From: Symbiodinium natans
Taxonomy: Eukaryota; Sar; Dinophyceae; Suessiales; Symbiodiniaceae
NCBI GenBank assembly: GCA_905221605.1
Contig: CAJNDS010000213.1
Location: 896,161-960,160 of the forward strand
Length of the DNA: 64,000 nucleotides
Direction of reading: 5' to 3'
The position numbers and the translations under genes are program-made. Under the pieces are notes generated by a model that did no database searches, was not told the DNA's origin, and saw nothing but the letters and a program-made list of their open reading frames with translations. Positions within the stretch are counted from its first letter, which is position 1. Every line of letters starts with the position of its first letter. Below, piece after piece: positions 21,445 through 32,262 of the stretch.

Positions 21445-21633
21445 TGTCTGTCCAGACATTGCCCATTAACCGCCTGTCCATGCATGATTTTCTCATGTCC
21501 AGGCTATTGCATGAGAGCTGCCTCTCCAGGCATTTTTTCTCGATCTCTATTCCAGACACCATGACCTGCCTGTCCAAGCATTAAGACACAACATGTCTGT
21601 CCAGACATTGCCCAGATCCTGCCTGTCCAGGCA
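21445..21633 (+). repeat. Palindrome cluster 1 (TGT..ACA and TGC..GCA types)
   Basis: Exact TGTCTGTCCAGACA at 21445-21458 and 21594-21607, exact TGCCTGTCCAGGCA at 21620-21633, and four or more decayed copies between them (for example TGCCTCTCCAGGCA). Lies just beyond the 3' end of the transposase-like gene. Confidence 0.9.
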
Positions 21634-21674
21634 TTGAGACATCGTTTGACAACCTATAAGTTCAAAAGTCTTTT

Positions 21675-24395
21675 TCAATCTTCCTGATCCATGTCAAGCC
21701 ATCCCTTCAGGATCAAGTCATGAAACAAGGCGAATTTGCTGCAAACCTTTTCAGGTACCTGCCAGGCGGCAGTTCCACGATCACAGCTGCTAGCTATCCT
21801 TTTCACTATGGACATAAAACTCTCCGGGCCGTATGTCCAACATGTTCTGGGTGTGGCCCATCTGCACTGCTCAGGAAAATGGGCCAACAAGTGGAACTTC
21901 TGCACGATGCTGTATCTCGTCTTGCCTTTGCGAAATGCAGCCTTGGCCAGGTATGCATAGTGGGACAGAAAGGCATGCACGGCCTTGTCAAATTTCTCGT
22001 GGTTCTTGCTGCTCCAGAACCATTCTTTCCGATCAGCCAAATCATACAGAGTTTTCATTGCCTTGCAAGCTTCTGCTCTGTGTCGTCCCTCTTCCATCCC
22101 CGTGAACTTGTTCGCCAGCACAACCTAAAAATTATGTCAAAGGTTGGGAGTAAATGTGTGCACATTTAGATAAGATATTTTACCATGCATCCAGGAAACA
22201 GCCACATCGGCAAAATCCCTGATCTTCCGGCCCTTGATGTGCAGCAGGCACGGGTAGTCAGAGGCCCCCACGAGGTTGGTCTTGGCGATCTTGGGAATTC
22301 TGCGATTGGCAGGGATTCCCAGCTCGACATATGTTTCCATGATCCTCAGCAGCTATATAGAAAAACGAAAATGCGACACCCTGCAGCTTAAGCCCGGGCC
22401 ACAGACAATCCTCTCTAAAAAAGAAGAACCAGGGAGCTCGTCCTGCACCAAGTCGTAGAGCAGGTTCCCGAACAGGTGTGCCTGACTGTCAGATGTACAT
22501 ATAGTACATCTATAGTCGATCATCAATTCCATCTATATATATGTATATATCAGAAAATCGTATTATGTACTCAGGGAAAGTCTAGACCACCAAGATCGAA
22601 GCCCAGATGCACTGCACCCCAAGTCTACCATGTGAAGTAGGTCCAGTTTCAGGCTCCAGGCATTCACTCCGGGGACACTGAACAAGAGGTGACCGTTGTT
22701 TGGTGGGGCCTTGAGCATGCCCCTCCATGCAGCACATGGGCGGAAGTCGTTGAACGGTGCCACCTCTTTGTCCTTGTTGAAGAGGTTGTCCGCCTTACAG
22801 TAAGGACACGGCTGGTTGCTCAAGGCAGTGGGCCATCCAAACTCTTGGGCAAAGAATTCCAGATCCCCAGCCACAGCCATCAACACACATCGCCTCAAAG
22901 GCTTGCCGTCTGGATGCTTGCCTGCAGCCAGGACACTCAGACTGGCAGCGAGTTCCTTCCACAAGGCTGTCCAAGAACCAGCATTGGCATCTTTCGGCAG
23001 GCAAGCAAGCAGCAGCTCGGAGCTCTTAATCGACCTGTCCGATATGAGGCAGCGAATGCTGACCACCAGCATGCTGTCAGTTTCAGAAAAACTGGCATGG
23101 TCACCATGTATCAAAAGTGGTATTGGCAGCTCCTTCTGGACGGAGAAAGTTTTCCAAAAAGGGTCCTTCATCTGGGGGCTCTTGAAGTTCACTTCTGACC
23201 AATACTGCTTCAATGCTGACGTACTGGCTGTAATACTTTCAAGCACACCGCCTTTGTCGAGGGACTCGATCCACAGATGAGGGAGCCTCAATGAAAAATA
23301 GTCATGCAGTTAAGTCGTTTATTCAAATCATGCAGCTGCTGATTCAACTAGTTCAAACTATTTCAGTGATGCCTGCCGAGCAGCAGCACAGGCACGTTCT
23401 TGGGGGTCACTTTCCTTTCACCAGTGGCCAAATCTCTAAAGGAAACGTTGGTCTCGACGAAGGTCAGTCTGGGGGCCATCACATTGCTGAAGGCGAATTT
23501 CATCAGATCTCTGTGGGCGTTCTGGCTTGAATTGCCATATGCTCCCAATTGAGCCATTTTGGCCAAGTCAGGAGCATTTGCACCTTATATTAATGCATAT
23601 GTCTACAGCCAAACGAAAAATATACACATTCGAACAAGACACCACTCTTCACGGCAGCATGGGCGTATTCCTGCAGCTTGCTGGCCGGCATCTTGCCTTC
23701 AGCGAAATCCCGGAGCATCATCAGTCCCATGGGCGAGGGTTCCATGGCATCCAGCCTTTCAGAGGCTCTTTTTCTTTTCGTCATATTTGCAAAACACAGT
23801 AGAGCCCATACATGGCTGTATATAGATTCTTTCATGCATGCTTATAAATTTACAAGTCATATAGTGGCAGTCCAGCCATTGACAGCTTTCATCCCTCGAG
23901 GCTGTCCAGCCTTTAAGCTATACATGCCCGTCTAGGCTGTCCAGCCTTTGACTGCTCTGCATCGACCTTGCATGCATGAGGCTGTCCAGCCTGTGAACTA
24001 GAGTATGACTCAATGCAACAGCATGCTCTCAGAACCGTACTTTTTCATGAATTTCTCATTGTCTGCATGCATGCAGTGGTTAATTAAAGCCCATATGTTC
24101 GTCTTCTCTGAAGAGACACCGGCTGCCACTAGCTCAACAACTCCTGCAATGCTCTGCACAGTTGCCTGGCTTTTCCGGCCTTCTTCTCCCAGGCCCGTTT
24201 CGGTGTCAAGCCCACCATGTCCTCGACGGTAAACAAGCTGTGCACAAAGTCAAAGTCCAGGGCTGGGTGCTTGGAGATCAAACTCGAGACAAAGTCGCCT
24301 CGCTTGCGGATTCTCATTTCCTCGGTCGTCTCCAGCTTCTCGTCCATGGGTGGGGCCATGAAGCTCAGCAAGGTGGACTTTTCTGTGTCAAGCTA
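21675..24395 (-). CDS. Transposase-like gene of a dinoflagellate repeat family, minus strand
   Basis: Exons on the minus strand, 5' to 3': about 24395-24132 (KLETTEEMRIRKRGDFVSSL); about 23795-23667; about 23560-23366 (LGAYGNSSQNAHRDLMKF); about 23285-22574 (LLIHGDHASFSETDSM, PCPYCKADNLFN, LDLLHMVDLG); about 22485-22396 (HLFGNLLYDLVQDELPG); about 22330-22186; 22124-21675 (VQKFHLLAHFPEQ, CWTYGPESFMSIVKR, stop after MDQED). The HxDxLH-like LLHMVDLG and the KFHLLAHFP...PESF region recall the D and late E regions of tnp2/CACTA-type DDE transposases; from memory the whole protein matches an uncharacterised family repeated in Symbiodiniaceae. Introns hold AGGCTG-TC-CAGCCT palindromes. The exons join without obvious decay. 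A role in moving the host element is inferred. Confidence 0.65.
23908..23998 (+). repeat. Palindrome cluster 2 (AGG..CCT type)
   Basis: Three copies of AGGCTGTCCAGCCT, plus a half-site AGTCCAGCCATTGA just upstream, in an intron of the transposase-like gene. The core CTG-TC-CAG is unchanged while the flanks differ from other clusters but stay self-complementary. Confidence 0.85.
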
Positions 24396-24471
24396 AAAAC
24401 CTTCACCACGGGGCCAAAACTGCGACTTTTTTTCTCCAGACTTGACAGCAACTAGTTTAAAGCATAGACCA

Positions 24472-24932
24472 GGTGGCTGTCCAGCCATTGATGTTTTAGC
24501 GTGGCTGTCCAGCCATTGATGCTTAATATATATAACGATGTAACATAAATTGCACATTTGTGTAGCACTATAAATGGTATATTGCATACTATATTAATAT
24601 AATTTATTTCTCACATCTACTTAAGATAACACACACAGACATATACATATATATATAATGTCCACATACATATACACACATTTCAGGTTTCAATATAGAC
24701 TGTTAGCAAGAGTATATATTTGTATAAAAAGAAAACATTAAGAGATAGAATACTTGATATATCCTAGTAGAATAGCAGACACGATACGTGCAAAAAGTAA
24801 TCAAAATAATATTTCAAGAGCAAATGAAAAATCAACCAAACCAGAAATACCATACATGTGGCTGTTCCAGCCATTGATACTTTTTCGCATGGCTGTCCAG
24901 CCATTGATGTTTTAGCGTGGCTGTCCAGCCAG
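24472..24932 (+). repeat. Palindrome cluster 3 (TGG..CCA type) in AT-rich sequence
   Basis: Two copies of TGGCTGTCCAGCCATTGATG at 24.47-24.52 kb and three more at 24.86-24.93 kb (one with an extra T in the core, one followed by GTAA). Two are embedded in a longer repeated phrase TTTTAGCGTGGCTGTCCAGC. The stretch between (24.54-24.85 kb) is AT-rich without a gene. Lies beyond the 3' end of the 25.1-26.5 kb gene. Confidence 0.9.
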
Positions 24933-25085
24933 TAATATGTGGCCAATTTTCGGCTTGCAAGCTTCAGATAAACCTATACTGGCAGATCTAGCGGTCCTCG
25001 GGAGGAAGCTGTACAGTAAATTAAAATGTCGAGGGTCTAAGCTAGATGCCAAAACCGATCTCTGGCCGATCTTCAGTGGCCTCAG

Positions 25086-26547
25086 TCAGTCCTTGCTCTT
25101 CCTCTTCTTGTCCTTGCAGCAATCCATGGCCTTCGCCGTCTTGCTCTTTTTGAGGGCATTCAAGCCGGCCACCAGGGCCTCCTTCACCTCCTCAAGCTTC
25201 AGGGTTTTGCGGGCTTTTTGAAGGGTCTGCAAGGCACCTTCCAAAGAGGTCTGGGTCTTCTTCACGAAGGTCTTCTCGTCGGCGTCGGCCTTCTCAAGCT
25301 TCAAGGCCTTGAAAAAGTCAGTGTCCTTCTGGATCTCCTGCAGAAAGCTGTCGATCTTGCTCTTGAACTCGGGCTTGCCGTCAGCATCTCCCCGCTGGGA
25401 GGTTTTCTCCCAGTCTTTCTCACTAGATCTGGTCGAGCTGTCCTTCGAAGCTTTCTTCAAGATCTTCACTTTGAGCTTCTTCTTCTTCTTTTTCTCTGCA
25501 GAGGAGGAGCTGGAAGAGGAAGCCCCAGAGCTGCCCTCAGTCGCTCCGATCTTGGTCAGGATCAAGTTCTTCACGTCCTCGTCCACCTCCATGCTCTCCA
25601 GGGCGGTCTGCATCTCGAAGTCCTCGGCCGTCACATCCTCGATCTTCAGGCCCTCCATGTCGTGCAAGAGTTTCTTGTCCACCTTGCCACCCTCGGTTTC
25701 CACCTGGGTCTTTCTCTTCTTGACGTGCTCATGCGAGAAGCTTTCTTGCACGTGTCTGAACTCCAAAAAATTCCTTGGCTGGTTTCTTCAAACTCAAAAG
25801 ACATTGCTCCCCATATAGGGTTTAGGGTTTAGGGTTTAGGGTTTAGGGTTTAGGGTTTAGGGTTTAGGGTTTAAATATGAGTATAATATATAAGAAAAGA
25901 AGCCTCTTATAATTCAAGCAAAGCCTCGTGTCTGACGGTGACCGTCTGTACTTCAACGATCCGTTCTCGAGTCTCTGAAGTGCTTCTTTCTTGCCGAACT
26001 TCTTGCACACCTGCTTCCACGAGATCCACTGCACCTCTGTCTTGTGCCGGTCCAGGGCCTCAAAGGCCAACTGAGCTTTGCGAAAGCTCGGGCCCACGGA
26101 GCAGCCGTCGCTGAGCCACCCACGTAAGAACTCGTGCTTCTTGTTCGTGGCACCAGAGCCATTCGTCAACTTCTTAAAGTCCTCATCCACCTTGTTGGCT
26201 TTGCGATCGCGTTCAAAGAGTTTCCAAAGAGCTTGTTGCTCGGCGGGCTTCAACTTCCTGAATGCCTCGTGCAGCTCAGTCGCACTCCATCCCCGAGCCT
26301 CCATCAAATCTGTGTGCTTTTTCACGTTCTTGAGTGTAAAGGGGTACTTGGTGACAGCCTTGGCAAGCTTCTCCTGTGGGTCGACCAAGGGGTCCTCTGT
26401 TCTTTCCTCCTCTTCACCGTGTTCGCCCTCGTCATGGTCAGCGTCCATGTTTTCAAGGACCTCCTCTTTTGTCTGGGCCTCTTTTGTCTTGGCACTGGGC
26501 TTTTTCAGCACAGCAGCTGCAGCAGCAGGCTTCTTGTTCGTCGGCAT
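25086..26547 (-). CDS. Lys-rich accessory protein of the element, two exons, minus strand
   Basis: Starts at 26547 with MPTNKKPAAAAAVLKKPSAK, an Ala/Lys/Pro-rich lead typical of dinoflagellate proteins I remember. Exon 1 (to about 25930) continues through an acidic stretch to WSATELHEAFRKLKPAEQ, a helical domain, and QRLENGS. An intron holding an 8-copy telomere array (25816-25875) follows. Exon 2 (about 25780-25086) has VKKRKTQVETEGGKVDKK, a Ser/Lys-rich linker (EKKKKKKLKVK) and long heptad-like helices, ending KDKKRKSKD. About 440 residues, highly charged, probably nuclear or nucleic-acid binding. No catalytic motif. Regarded as an element accessory protein by location. Confidence 0.65.
25816..25875 (+). 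repeat. Telomere array inside an intron of the 25.1-26.5 kb gene
   Basis: Eight perfect TTTAGGG units lie between two exons of a minus-strand gene, so on the sense strand the intron reads CCCTAAA. Confidence 0.9.
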
Positions 26548-26559
26548 AGCTTAACTATA

Positions 26560-26690
26560 TAGCTTCTCTGAACCTATCTGAAACTGGGGGCCAAAGATCT
26601 GGGGACACATAGTGCGTGCACATGCACAGCAAAATATACATAGTATTGTTTATATATATAATACTCATAACATTAGTATATTTTTTATAA

Positions 26691-26734
<44 letters not shown>

Positions 26735-26945
26735 ATACATATATGTGTGTGTGTTCATTTATATATACATTTATCTATCTAAATTTTGCTTTGAGTCATG
26801 TGTTTACTCCTTGATGCTATATGTATCGATCTATTTATAGCATGGAAACATTATAGGGTTCAGGGTCTAGGGTTTAGGGTTTGGGATTTGGGGTTTAGGG
26901 TTTGGGGTTCAAGATTTAGGGTTCAGGGTTTAGGGTTTAGGCCTG
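26560..26945. other. AT-rich interval and degenerate telomere repeats
   Basis: TATATA-rich sequence (26.64-26.78 kb) followed by mixed TTTAGGG/GGGTTCAGG heptamers at 26.85-26.94 kb. No gene. It separates the 25.1-26.5 kb gene from palindrome cluster 4. Confidence 0.7.
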
Positions 26946-26950
26946 GTTTA

Positions 26951-27425
26951 GGGGCTTCTTTGTCTGGACAGACAAGGGAAAGTTTTTTTCGGCGGTGTCT
27001 TGTCTGGACAGACAAGACACCAGAGGAGAACATGTCTGGACAGACAAGGGAGAATTTTGTTTTCGGCGGGGTCTTGTTTGGACAGACGAGACACCAGAGG
27101 ATAATATGTCTGGACAGACAAGGGAAAGTTGTTTTTCGGTGGTGTCTTGTTTGGACAAGACACCAGAGGAGAACATGTCTGGACAGACAAGGGAAAGTTG
27201 TTTTTCGGCGGTGTCCTGTCTGGACAGACAAAACACCATGTCTTGTCTGGACAGACAAGTTGGGGGAGGGGGGGGGGGGAGCGGGTCGTGTCTGGACAGA
27301 CAAGTATGATGCCTTTTCTGGACGAGATCAGGGCGTTAATACGGCAGGAGGGAGGGGGGAGGGGGGGGTGGGTGTGTCTGGACAGACACAACTATATGGG
27401 GACGAAGCCTCTCTGGACAGGCGAT
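26951..27425 (-). repeat. Palindrome cluster 4, reverse orientation TGTCTG-GA-CAGACA
   Basis: About 12 copies, each the reverse complement of the motif used in the other clusters (GA centre instead of TC). Repeats of about 60-100 bases carry AAGGGAAAGTTGTTTTTCGG and GTCTTGT between motifs. G-rich runs (GGGGGAGGGGGGGGG) are interspersed towards 27.45 kb. All long frames over this block on either strand come from the repeat. Confidence 0.9.
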
Positions 27426-27464
27426 ACTCAATAAGGGGGGAGAGGGGGGGGGGGGGGGGGTTGT

Positions 27465-27612
27465 GTCTTAAACCCTAAACCCCAAACCCTAAATCTTAAA
27501 CCCTAAACTCAGAACCCTAAACCCTAAGCCCTAAACCCTAATCCATAAACCCTAAACCCTAAACCTTAAACCCTAAACCCTAAACCCTAAACCCTAAAGC
27601 TTAAACCCTAAA
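27465..27612. repeat. Degenerate CCCTAAA array
   Basis: About 20 heptamers, many with single substitutions (CTTAAA, CCATAAA), between palindrome cluster 4 and the hairpin array. Confidence 0.9.
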
Positions 27613-27634
27613 TGCTTTTTTTCTTGTTTTCCAC

Positions 27635-28290
27635 AGAAAGACACATGACAACATGTGACGTTTTCTGCTTTTTCACAGAAAGACACATGACAACATGTGA
27701 CGTTTTCTGCTTTTTCACAGAAAGACACATGACAACATGTGACGTTTTCTGCTTTTTCACAGAAAGACACATGACGTCACATGTTTTCTTTTGGCTCTTT
27801 TTTTGAAGACACATGACGTCACATGATTTGTGTCGGGTTTCCACAGAAAGACACATGACGTGCAGTTGTTGTCACAGCTTGTCATGTGATGTGCGGGTTT
27901 CTGTCACATGACATACTGTGACGTGTTTTTTGGGTCACAGTATGTCATGTGTCTTGTTTGGTGTGCCACAATGTGTCACATGACGTTTTTCGATGCCACA
28001 GTTTGTCATGTGACGATTTGGGCGTCGTCACAGAATGTCATGTGATCTAGTTCTTGTGTCACATGACATTCTGTGACTGGCACAGATCGTCACATGACGT
28101 GTGCTTTGCTTTCTTTCACAGAAAGACACATGACAGCATATGACGTTTGGTAGGTTTCCACAGAAAGACACATGACAGCACATGACGTTTGGTAGGTTTC
28201 CACAGAAAGACACATGACAGCACATGACGTTTGGTAGGTTTCCACAGAAAGACACATGACAGCACATGATTTGTGGTAGGTTTCCACAGA
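27635..28290. repeat. Hairpin array GTCACA-N5-GTCATGTGA flanked by two tandem repeats
   Basis: Left side: three to four tandem units containing CACAGAAAGACACATGACA. Right side: four units of about 42 bases with the same CACAGAAAGACACATGACA then GCACATGACGTTTGG. Between them, monomers of GTCACA-N5-GTCATGTGA in alternating orientation form hairpins: GTCACATGACATACTGTGAC pairs with GTCACAGTATGTCATGTG (27.90-27.95 kb), and GTCACAGAATGTCATGTGA with TCACATGACATTCTGTGAC (28.03-28.08 kb). The central bases differ between hairpins but remain paired. Coding frames here are repeat artefacts. Confidence 0.85.
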
Positions 28291-28294
28291 AAAA

Positions 28295-28555
28295 CATTCT
28301 AGGGTTTAGGGTTTGGCGTCAAACCTTTTAAGGTTTGGCGTCAAAAACCTAAAGCCTAAACCCTAAACCCTAAACTCTAAACCCTAAACCCTAAACTCTA
28401 AACCCTAATCTCTAAACCCTAAACCCTAAACCCTAAACTCTAAACCCTAAACCCTAAACCCTAAACCCTAAACCCTAAACCTTAAACCCTAAACCCTAAA
28501 CCCTAAACCCTAAAGCTTAAACCCTAAATACTAAATCCTAAACCCTAAACCCTCC
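28295..28555. repeat. Telomere array, mixed CCCTAAA
   Basis: About 30 heptamers, mostly CCCTAAA with CTCTAAA variants, after a short TTTAGGG start, so the array is inverted near 28.3 kb around two GGCGTCAAA phrases. Confidence 0.9.
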
Positions 28556-28737
28556 AGGTTTTAAGGACTAAGCTTCGAGGTTTTAAGCTTTTACTTGTCT
28601 GTCTATTTTCACGATATAATGTATATATATATACATTATATTTATGATGTTTCGGTCTTGTGGTTTTATGACATCTCTATGTCTATTGTGTTATATATTG
28701 ATTTTGTGCATATGTTCAGGCTCCACTTAAGCACAAC

Positions 28738-28932
28738 TTGTCTGTCCAGACATTAACGTGCAATGAAACCAACAGGTTTCGTCCATCGATCAATGTAATT
28801 TCTGTCCAGACATTAAGTTCCCACACCTGAGCTCTCGAATCCAAAGGCCTGTTTCAGAATGTCTGTCCAGACATTGAGTTCCCACACTTATCTCTCAAAG
28901 GTCTTATTCAAATTCATGTCTGTCCAGACATT
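28738..28932 (+). repeat. Palindrome cluster 5 (TGT..ACA followed by TTAA)
   Basis: Four copies of (T)TGTCTGTCCAGACATTAA or close variants at about 28.74, 28.80, 28.86 and 28.92 kb, followed by a repeated phrase CTCTCAAAGGTCTTATTCAA. Lies beyond the 3' end of the 29.1-31.3 kb gene. Confidence 0.9.
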
Positions 28933-29086
28933 AAGTTCACACACACTTATCTCTCAAAGGTCTTATTCAAATTCACTTCTCTCAAAGGTCTTATTCAAAG
29001 TCACTTAAGCTCTCAAAGGATTTTTCACACGGCGGTCGCAGGCGATCTGGAAGATTCTCTGGAGTCCGGGCTCTCATCTGCGACCC

Positions 29087-31272
29087 TCAGTCGTCAAGAA
29101 GATCGCTAGCGTCGGGTCTTACATCGTGGTTCTCGGCCAGGTTCCGAAGCAAGTCTACACACTTTTTCAGGCCCCGAAACCCATCGTGACAGCCCTTTCG
29201 CATGCAACCCTGGCACCCCTTGCTTCGAAGAGGGGACGAGTGGCAAACGAAACTCATGTGGCGGCAGTCGCCACACACTTTAAACAACTTTCGGTGGTTA
29301 CCGAAAAAGCTCTCACTCAGGTTACCAACATAATCTGGATCCTGGGCCTAGGTCTGGATGGGATCATCTTGCCTGTCCAGGCATTAAACCATGCATGCCT
29401 GTCCAGGCATTAAACCATGCCTGTCCAGGCATTAATTTTAATGTCTGTCCAGACACCGGTGCACCCGGGGCAGCTCCATCTCCACCAGCTGCATCTCCAG
29501 CCTGCTGGCCATCGTCCATCTGTCCTTTCAAGTGTATCCATCTCTGTATCTCTATCTCTCTCTCTGTATCTCTCTATCTCTCCCTCTCTCTATCTCTCCC
29601 TCTCTCTGTCTCCCACCCGTATCTCCTGCAGCTCCAGTTCCTGTCGGGGCATTGGGCCAGCTTCCACCTCCGGTGCCATTGTCGGCCTCAGGGAATTCAA
29701 AAGCGAAACCCAAAATATATACATGCACTCTGTGTCGGCCACAGCCTGCCAAGCTTGCTGTCCACTCCACGGGTCGGGGGCATCCTCATCAAATAATGTT
29801 TTACTTCAGTCACCAAAAAACACAGACACAAGCATGCAATATCTCCTGGCCCTGCTGGGTTGACGGTGTGCCCCAGCCACTGGTCGGGTCCTGTCGGGGT
29901 GCACCGAAAATATCCCACAGCGTGCAACACATTATATATGGAGATATGCACTTACATGCCGGGCCTGGCTTGGCCACGAGTCCCACGAGTGCCCGGACCA
30001 GTCCTGGCATCAACTCATGCCCATGGTCTGTCCAGACCTTCAGAAATATTTGCACCGGGCCTGCCACCAGGCCGTCTGCCACTGCTGCCACCCCGGCATG
30101 CTGGGCTGCCACCATGCAGCCTCAAGTGCATCTTTAGCCCCATCGCTTTAATCAAAATGGTCAAAAAAATTAATCAGTGCGAGCTCTGCAGCATCGTTCT
30201 GGGTGTCGTTCTGCTGCTGGCTCTGGTTGTCGGGGTCGTTCTGCTGGGGCTGGTTCTGCTGGGGCTGGTTCTGGGCGTCGTTCTGCTGGGGGCCTTGGTC
30301 CTGCAATTAAATCAAATGTTTCTGGATCCTATGAACCTTTTCTTGGTGCAGGGCTGGTCCTGTCCACCACCATACCCACCACCACTTCCACTGGCCCCAG
30401 CTCCCATGTTTTCCTGTCAAGCTTCAGTGGCTTCTTTTCTCATGTACATGTCAAGCATGACTGTCCAGTCATTACATGTCAAGCATGACTGTCCAGTCAT
30501 TAAACACGGCAACTACTGCACTTCTGATCCGGCCTGAACCTCTCGCCACCAGGGCAGCTCACTGGCCTCTGCTTGGCGGTCCCTCTCGGCCATGGCCTCC
30601 AGCAGATAGTTCATCATCTTCTCGTATGTCTCAAAAGGAGACTCCCTTAGTTCACACGTACATTTCTTGCATGTCTGTCCAGACATTATCAATGCATATT
30701 TTACCACTTATCTTTTCATATGTGGGTCAAGTTAAGAACTTCCAAGTTTCCGGTACACTCGTGTGAAGAAGCTCCGGGCTGACTCTCCCGTACCTGGGTT
30801 CAGCTTCGACTCCTTGGCCGTGAAGTCCACCAGGCACTGCATCCATTGCCCAAAAGGCACCTCTGGATGCAAGCGGCCCCAAACGGCACGGAGGTTCCTT
30901 GGATGGAAACTCATCTTTCATGACTGTCCAGTCAATATAAACAATCTCTCATGTCCAGTCATTAAAGGATCATCCCTCGATCATGACTGTCCAGTCACTA
31001 AACATATATAGGGTGTCTGTCCAGACATTGAACTGCATATCTTGCAAACTTTTGTTCAAACACCATGTCTGTCCAGACATTGAAATGTCTATAAAAATTA
31101 AGCCACGTCACTCGCGCCAAAGGGCACTCATGGTTCCCTGCTGCACGTCGCGGCGGTCACTGAAGCCCTTGCCCCCGATCGCCGAGGGGACATCTCTCCC
31201 TCGGCGATCGGGGGCGTTCGTACCAAGCAACGGGTCTTGCTTGCCCTTGCCGGAGATCGTCCCAGGCCCCAT
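29087..31272 (-). CDS. Q/N-rich protein with Cys-rich C terminus, minus strand
   Basis: Start at 31272 (MGPGTISGKGKQDPLLGTNA), exon 1 to about 31115 with donor GTGACG. Further probable exons: about 30914-30737 (FHPRNLRAVWGRLHP), 30650-30535 (SPFETYEKMMNYLLEAM), 30303-30175 (repeats of QNQPQQ and QQNDPDNQSQQQND, a prion-like Gln/Asn-rich tract), 30115-29960, 29910-29850, 29545-29455 (MDDGQQAGDAAGGDGAAPG), and 29287-29087 with FKVCGDCRHMSFVC and SKGCQGCMRKGC, a probable zinc-binding cluster, ending DASDLLDD. Exon order and borders are tentative. Introns contain TGA..TCA and TGC..GCA palindromes. Function unknown; an element-encoded nucleic-acid-binding protein is inferred. Confidence 0.5.
29369..29460 (+). 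repeat. Palindrome cluster 6 (TGC..GCA, one TGT..ACA)
   Basis: Three TGCCTGTCCAGGCATTAA copies followed by one TGTCTGTCCAGACACC, within an intron of the Q/N-rich gene. On the gene's strand the last copy begins GTGTCTGG right after coding sequence, so it may supply a splice donor. Confidence 0.85.
30462..31078 (+). repeat. Palindrome cluster 7 (TGA..TCA, with TGT..ACA)
   Basis: TGACTGTCCAGTCA occurs at about 30.46, 30.49, 30.92 and 30.98 kb plus one decayed copy (CATGTCCAGTCA); TGTCTGTCCAGACA occurs at about 30.67, 31.01 and 31.07 kb. All lie in introns of the Q/N-rich gene. I saw the TGA..TCA type only here. Confidence 0.9.
31171..31215. other. Perfect 18-bp stem hairpin within an exon
   Basis: GCCCCCGATCGCCGAGGG and its exact inverse CCCTCGGCGATCGGGGGC are separated by 9 bases. 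The hairpin lies inside exon 1 of the minus-strand Q/N-rich gene, so the mRNA would carry it near its 5' end. Confidence 0.85.
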
Positions 31273-31351
31273 GGCACCGTGCTTCAAAGCTAGCTTCAGT
31301 GCTGTGCTTGGGCCAGAATGCTGCCCGTCACGAAATTTTCAACCCTCCAGC

Positions 31352-31526
31352 TCAATTGTCTCTCCAGACATTAACGTGGGATGTCTTGTCTGTCCAGACA
31401 TTAACGTGGGATGTCTTGTCTGTCCAGACATTAAGGTGGGATGTCTTGTCTGTCCAGACATTAAGGTGGGATGTCTTGTCTGTCCAGACATTAATGCCCT
31501 CAGTAAATATAGTCTGTCCAGACATT
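31352..31526 (+). repeat. Palindrome cluster 8, tandem 31-base unit
   Basis: Six TGTCTGTCCAGACATTAA-type motifs, four in a tandem unit ending AACGTGGGATGTCTTG or AAGGTGGGATGTCTTG. The first copy has CTCTCC in the core. Confidence 0.9.
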
Positions 31527-31539
31527 CTTAAGTGGAGCC

Positions 31540-31788
31540 TGAAAATATATTTATACATACACATACACATACATACACATACATACACATACATACATAC
31601 ATGCATACATACATACATACATACATACAGACATACACACATGCATGCATGCATGCATGCATGCATACATACATACATACATATATCATATCATATCATA
31701 TCATATCATATCATACACACACATATATATACATATCTACATATATGTTTATATGTATATAGCTATATAAACTAGATAGTATGCTGCA

Positions 31789-31830
<42 letters not shown>

Positions 31831-32130
31831 AATTTAGGTTTCTATTATATATCTAGACATTAATAATTCTATAGATTTCACATATACATTATTTGTTTAT
31901 TTACATCTATTGCTTACTTGTGTCTTATTTACATGCATATATATATATATATATTATTAATATGTATTCATTCATATCTACATATATATATATAAGATTA
32001 ATCTATACATATACACTTAGAAGATATATATTTGGTGAAAAGCTATATCCGGTATAGAGGATGTAGCGTTTCAGGTTTAGGGTTTAGGGTTTAGGGTTAA
32101 TATATATAGAATATTCTAACACCATATATG
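31540..32130. other. AT-rich interval with CATA and TA microsatellites
   Basis: (CATA)n at about 31.55-31.69 kb, (ATATC)n at 31.68-31.71 kb, long TA runs at 31.8 and 31.94 kb, and a short TTTAGGG array at 32.07-32.10 kb. No gene seen. Confidence 0.85.
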
Positions 32131-32262
32131 TATATTATGTATATATACAACACTCGATCCACACGAGATGTCATTCACAGTTTTCTGACAGTCCAGATTC
32201 GATCCCCTGCAGACAAAAACTTCTGCTATACACCCACAGGATATACGGATATCTATAGTCTC

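Noticed and set aside
23545-23575. Possible spliced-leader sequence (GAGCCATTTTGGCCAAG)
   Set aside because: Only partly similar to the known dinoflagellate leader, and it lies within a coding exon of the minus-strand transposase-like gene.
26923-27434. Repeated Cys/Asp/Arg frames with SGQTRE or VCPD units on both strands
   Set aside because: Translations of palindrome cluster 4; open in several registers and lacking start or splice logic.
27635-28290. CRISPR-like array
   Set aside because: Direct repeats are adjacent tandem units without unique spacers, there are no cas genes, and the context is eukaryotic.
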